A stretch of 6,498 nucleotides of DNA from positions 1 through 6,498 of the forward strand of contig JAEEIC010000065.1 in assembly GCA_016281165.1 (NCBI GenBank). The letters run 5' to 3'. The notes below the pieces were generated by a model. That model worked only from the letters and a program-made list of their open reading frames with translations. It searched no databases and was not told the DNA's origin. Shown piece after piece: positions 5,533 to 6,498 of the stretch. The translations under genes and the position numbers were made by a program. The DNA is from Bacillota bacterium (GTDB taxonomy: Bacteria > Bacillota > Clostridia > Peptostreptococcales > Anaerovoracaceae). Within the stretch, counting starts at the first letter, position 1; each line of letters starts with the position of its first letter.

Positions 5533-6246
5533 ATGAAGATCATCATCGATACCGAGGAAAATCTGGCCAAAAGAGCGGCTCAGCGCTATGTTGAGCTCAT
5601 CAGGAACAAACCGGACGCGGTGCTGGGCGGAGCTACCGGTTCCACCCCCCTGGGGCTCTACGCCGAGCTCGCCAGGCTCTGCAAGGCCGGCGAGATCAGC
5701 TTTAAGAACGTCAGGACCTTCAATCTCGACGAGTATGTGGGCCTCGACGGCTCGCACGACCAGAGCTACCGCTATTTCATGAACCACAATCTCTTCGAGC
5801 ACATCGACATCGATATCAACAACACCAGAGTGCCCAGCGGCATAGACACCGCGGCGGCGGCCGATTATGACAAGGAGATCGAGGCGGCCGGAGGCATAGA
5901 TCTGCAGCTGCTCGGCATAGGCGTCGACGGCCACATCGGCTTCGACGAGCCCGGCACCCCCTGGGACAGCGTCACCCACGTGGTCGAGCTGGAGCAGAAC
6001 ACCAGAGAGGTCAATTCCAGGTTCTTCTCTTCTTTGGATGAAGTGCCTACCCACGCGGTCACCATGGGCATCAAGACCATAATGAACGCCAGGAGCATCA
6101 TCCTCATGGCTATCGGCAGCAGCAAGGCCGAGATCGTGAAGAAGTTCATCCAGGGACCGGTCACCACCGACGTTCCCGCCTCCATCCTGCAGCTGCATCC
6201 CTTCGTCGAGGTCTATCTGGACGAGAAGGCGGCGGCCCTCCTGTAG
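5533..6246 (+). CDS. nagB: Glucosamine-6-phosphate deaminase NagB (short form)
   Basis: Interconverts glucosamine-6-phosphate and fructose-6-phosphate plus ammonia. The 237-aa protein has the phosphate-binding GGATGSTPLGLY (32-43), catalytic loop TFNLDEYVGL with Asp66 (Asp72 in E. coli), and GIGVDGHIGFDEPG with Asp132, His134 and Glu139 (E. coli Asp141, His143, Glu148). It also has the NSRFF motif and a C-terminal LQLHP. It is about 30 residues shorter than E. coli NagB and ends before the C-terminal segment tied to GlcNAc-6-P allostery there, as in other short Bacillota forms. It is therefore probably not regulated that way. RBS AGGAG (5518-5522) is 10 nt before the ATG. As last gene of a glmM operon rather than partner of nagA, it may set the GlcN-6-P level for cell-wall synthesis. 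Family certain; physiological direction open. Confidence 0.96.
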   Translation: MKIIIDTEENLAKRAAQRYVELIRNKPDAVLGGATGSTPLGLYAELARLCKAGEISFKNVRTFNLDEYVGLDGSHDQSYRYFMNHNLFEHIDIDINNTRVPSGIDTAAAADYDKEIEAAGGIDLQLLGIGVDGHIGFDEPGTPWDSVTHVVELEQNTREVNSRFFSSLDEVPTHAVTMGIKTIMNARSIILMAIGSSKAEIVKKFIQGPVTTDVPASILQLHPFVEVYLDEKAAALL

Positions 6247-6350
6247 GGCTTTGAGGAGCCTTTGAAATATCCGAACGTTCAATCTGTCTAACCTCTTTAA
6301 TATTCGGTGATATATCGATAAAAAAGGGCTTCATCAGTTGAAAATTCAGC

Positions 6351-6384
6351 ATTCCGCGGTGATGAAAAAAACCGCGGAATTTTT
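6351..6384 (+). terminator. Intrinsic terminator of the glmM-nagB operon
   Basis: A perfect 10-bp inverted repeat, ATTCCGCGGT (6351-6360) with ACCGCGGAAT (6371-6380), has a 10-nt A-rich loop and five T (6380-6384). It lies about 105 bases after nagB. The stretch in between (6247-6350) holds no gene I can support, only a weak 4-bp hairpin just after the stop. Confidence 0.92.
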
Positions 6385-6395
6385 GCATTTTAGTG

Positions 6396-6424
6396 TTGAC
6401 AATGAGAGATGTGTCTGGTATATT
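6396..6424 (+). promoter_or_regulatory. Very strong promoter reading out of the window
   Basis: A perfect TTGACA (6396-6401), 17-bp spacer, and TATATT (6419-6424) with TG at 6416-6417 as extended -10. It begins 12 bases after the preceding terminator. The predicted start is about 6431. The remaining 68 bases contain no start codon with a convincing RBS; they can form a 5-bp stem (6434-6438 with 6465-6469) and then become A-rich. The gene it serves is outside the window. Confidence 0.85.
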
Positions 6425-6498
6425 TACGGAGCGTTCAGAGAGCAGCCCCTGCGATCGGACAGCGCTGAAAAAAACTTTGAAAAAAGAAAAAACAGTGC

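Noticed and set aside
6247..6263. Small hairpin GGCT/AGCC plus TTT right after nagB as terminator
   Set aside because: Only four pairs and three T; the 10-bp hairpin at 6351-6384 is far better.
6273..6280. GAACGTTC palindrome, reminiscent of a LexA site
   Set aside because: It lacks the four-base spacing of Gram-positive LexA sites (GAACNNNNGTTC) and lies between nagB and its terminator, not at a promoter.
4741..6282. Long 513-codon open frame on the minus strand across the acetyltransferase and nagB genes
   Set aside because: It mirrors two well-recognised plus-strand genes, and its translation is a repetitive V/D/G/L-rich sequence with no family motif. GC-rich coding DNA often leaves such antisense frames open.
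6431..6498. Start of a T-box or other riboswitch
   Set aside because: Only 68 bases are present; no specifier loop, T-box sequence or antiterminator can be seen, so no class can be named.

Overview
The window looks like chromosomal DNA of a GC-rich Gram-positive, most likely a clostridial member of the Bacillota. The grounds are the gene families (comF, long-form hpf, the cdaA-cdaR-glmM cluster, short nagB), consensus-like sigma-A promoters, strong AAAGGAGG-type ribosome binding sites, and short stem-loop/T-run terminators. Coding sequence is rich in G and C, yet by eye uses AGG/AGA arginine and ATA isoleucine codons heavily. All genes lie on the plus strand, and I see no mobile element, CRISPR array, tRNA or rRNA.

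Region 1 (1-1118). The 3' end of a comF-type phosphoribosyltransferase gene is followed by a strong promoter whose -10 box overlaps the comF stop codon. It should start transcription at about 267, exactly at the 5' strand of a long-range 10-bp helix (268-277 with 444-453). This closes a compact, multi-helix 186-nt structure directly upstream of hpf/raiA (541-1074). Position, size and architecture fit the raiA-motif structured RNA, a class of little-understood function. Between this RNA and hpf lie four short segments that can pair in two mutually exclusive ways, one of which covers the hpf ribosome binding site. A TTCG-loop terminator closes the unit.

Region 2 (1119-3403). A promoter drives cdaA (membrane diadenylate cyclase making c-di-AMP) and the overlapping cdaR (membrane-anchored YbbR-domain regulator of CdaA). 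After cdaR come a 2 x 20 bp tandem repeat and a terminator hairpin.

Region 3 (3351-6384). The promoter for the next operon is buried inside that terminator, with its -10 box in the 5' stem/loop. The operon is glmM (phosphoglucosamine mutase), then a 224-aa left-handed beta-helix protein, then nagB (glucosamine-6-phosphate deaminase), ended by a terminator at 6351-6384. The beta-helix protein aligns without gaps, from memory, to the GlmU acetyltransferase active site but has no uridylyltransferase domain. The operon therefore holds the steps GlcN-6-P to GlcN-1-P to GlcNAc-1-P, plus the enzyme linking GlcN-6-P to fructose-6-P. Next to cdaA-cdaR this joins c-di-AMP signalling to cell-wall amino-sugar supply.

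Region 4 (6385-6498). A near-perfect promoter (TTGACA, 17 bp, extended TATATT) fires out of the window toward an unseen gene.
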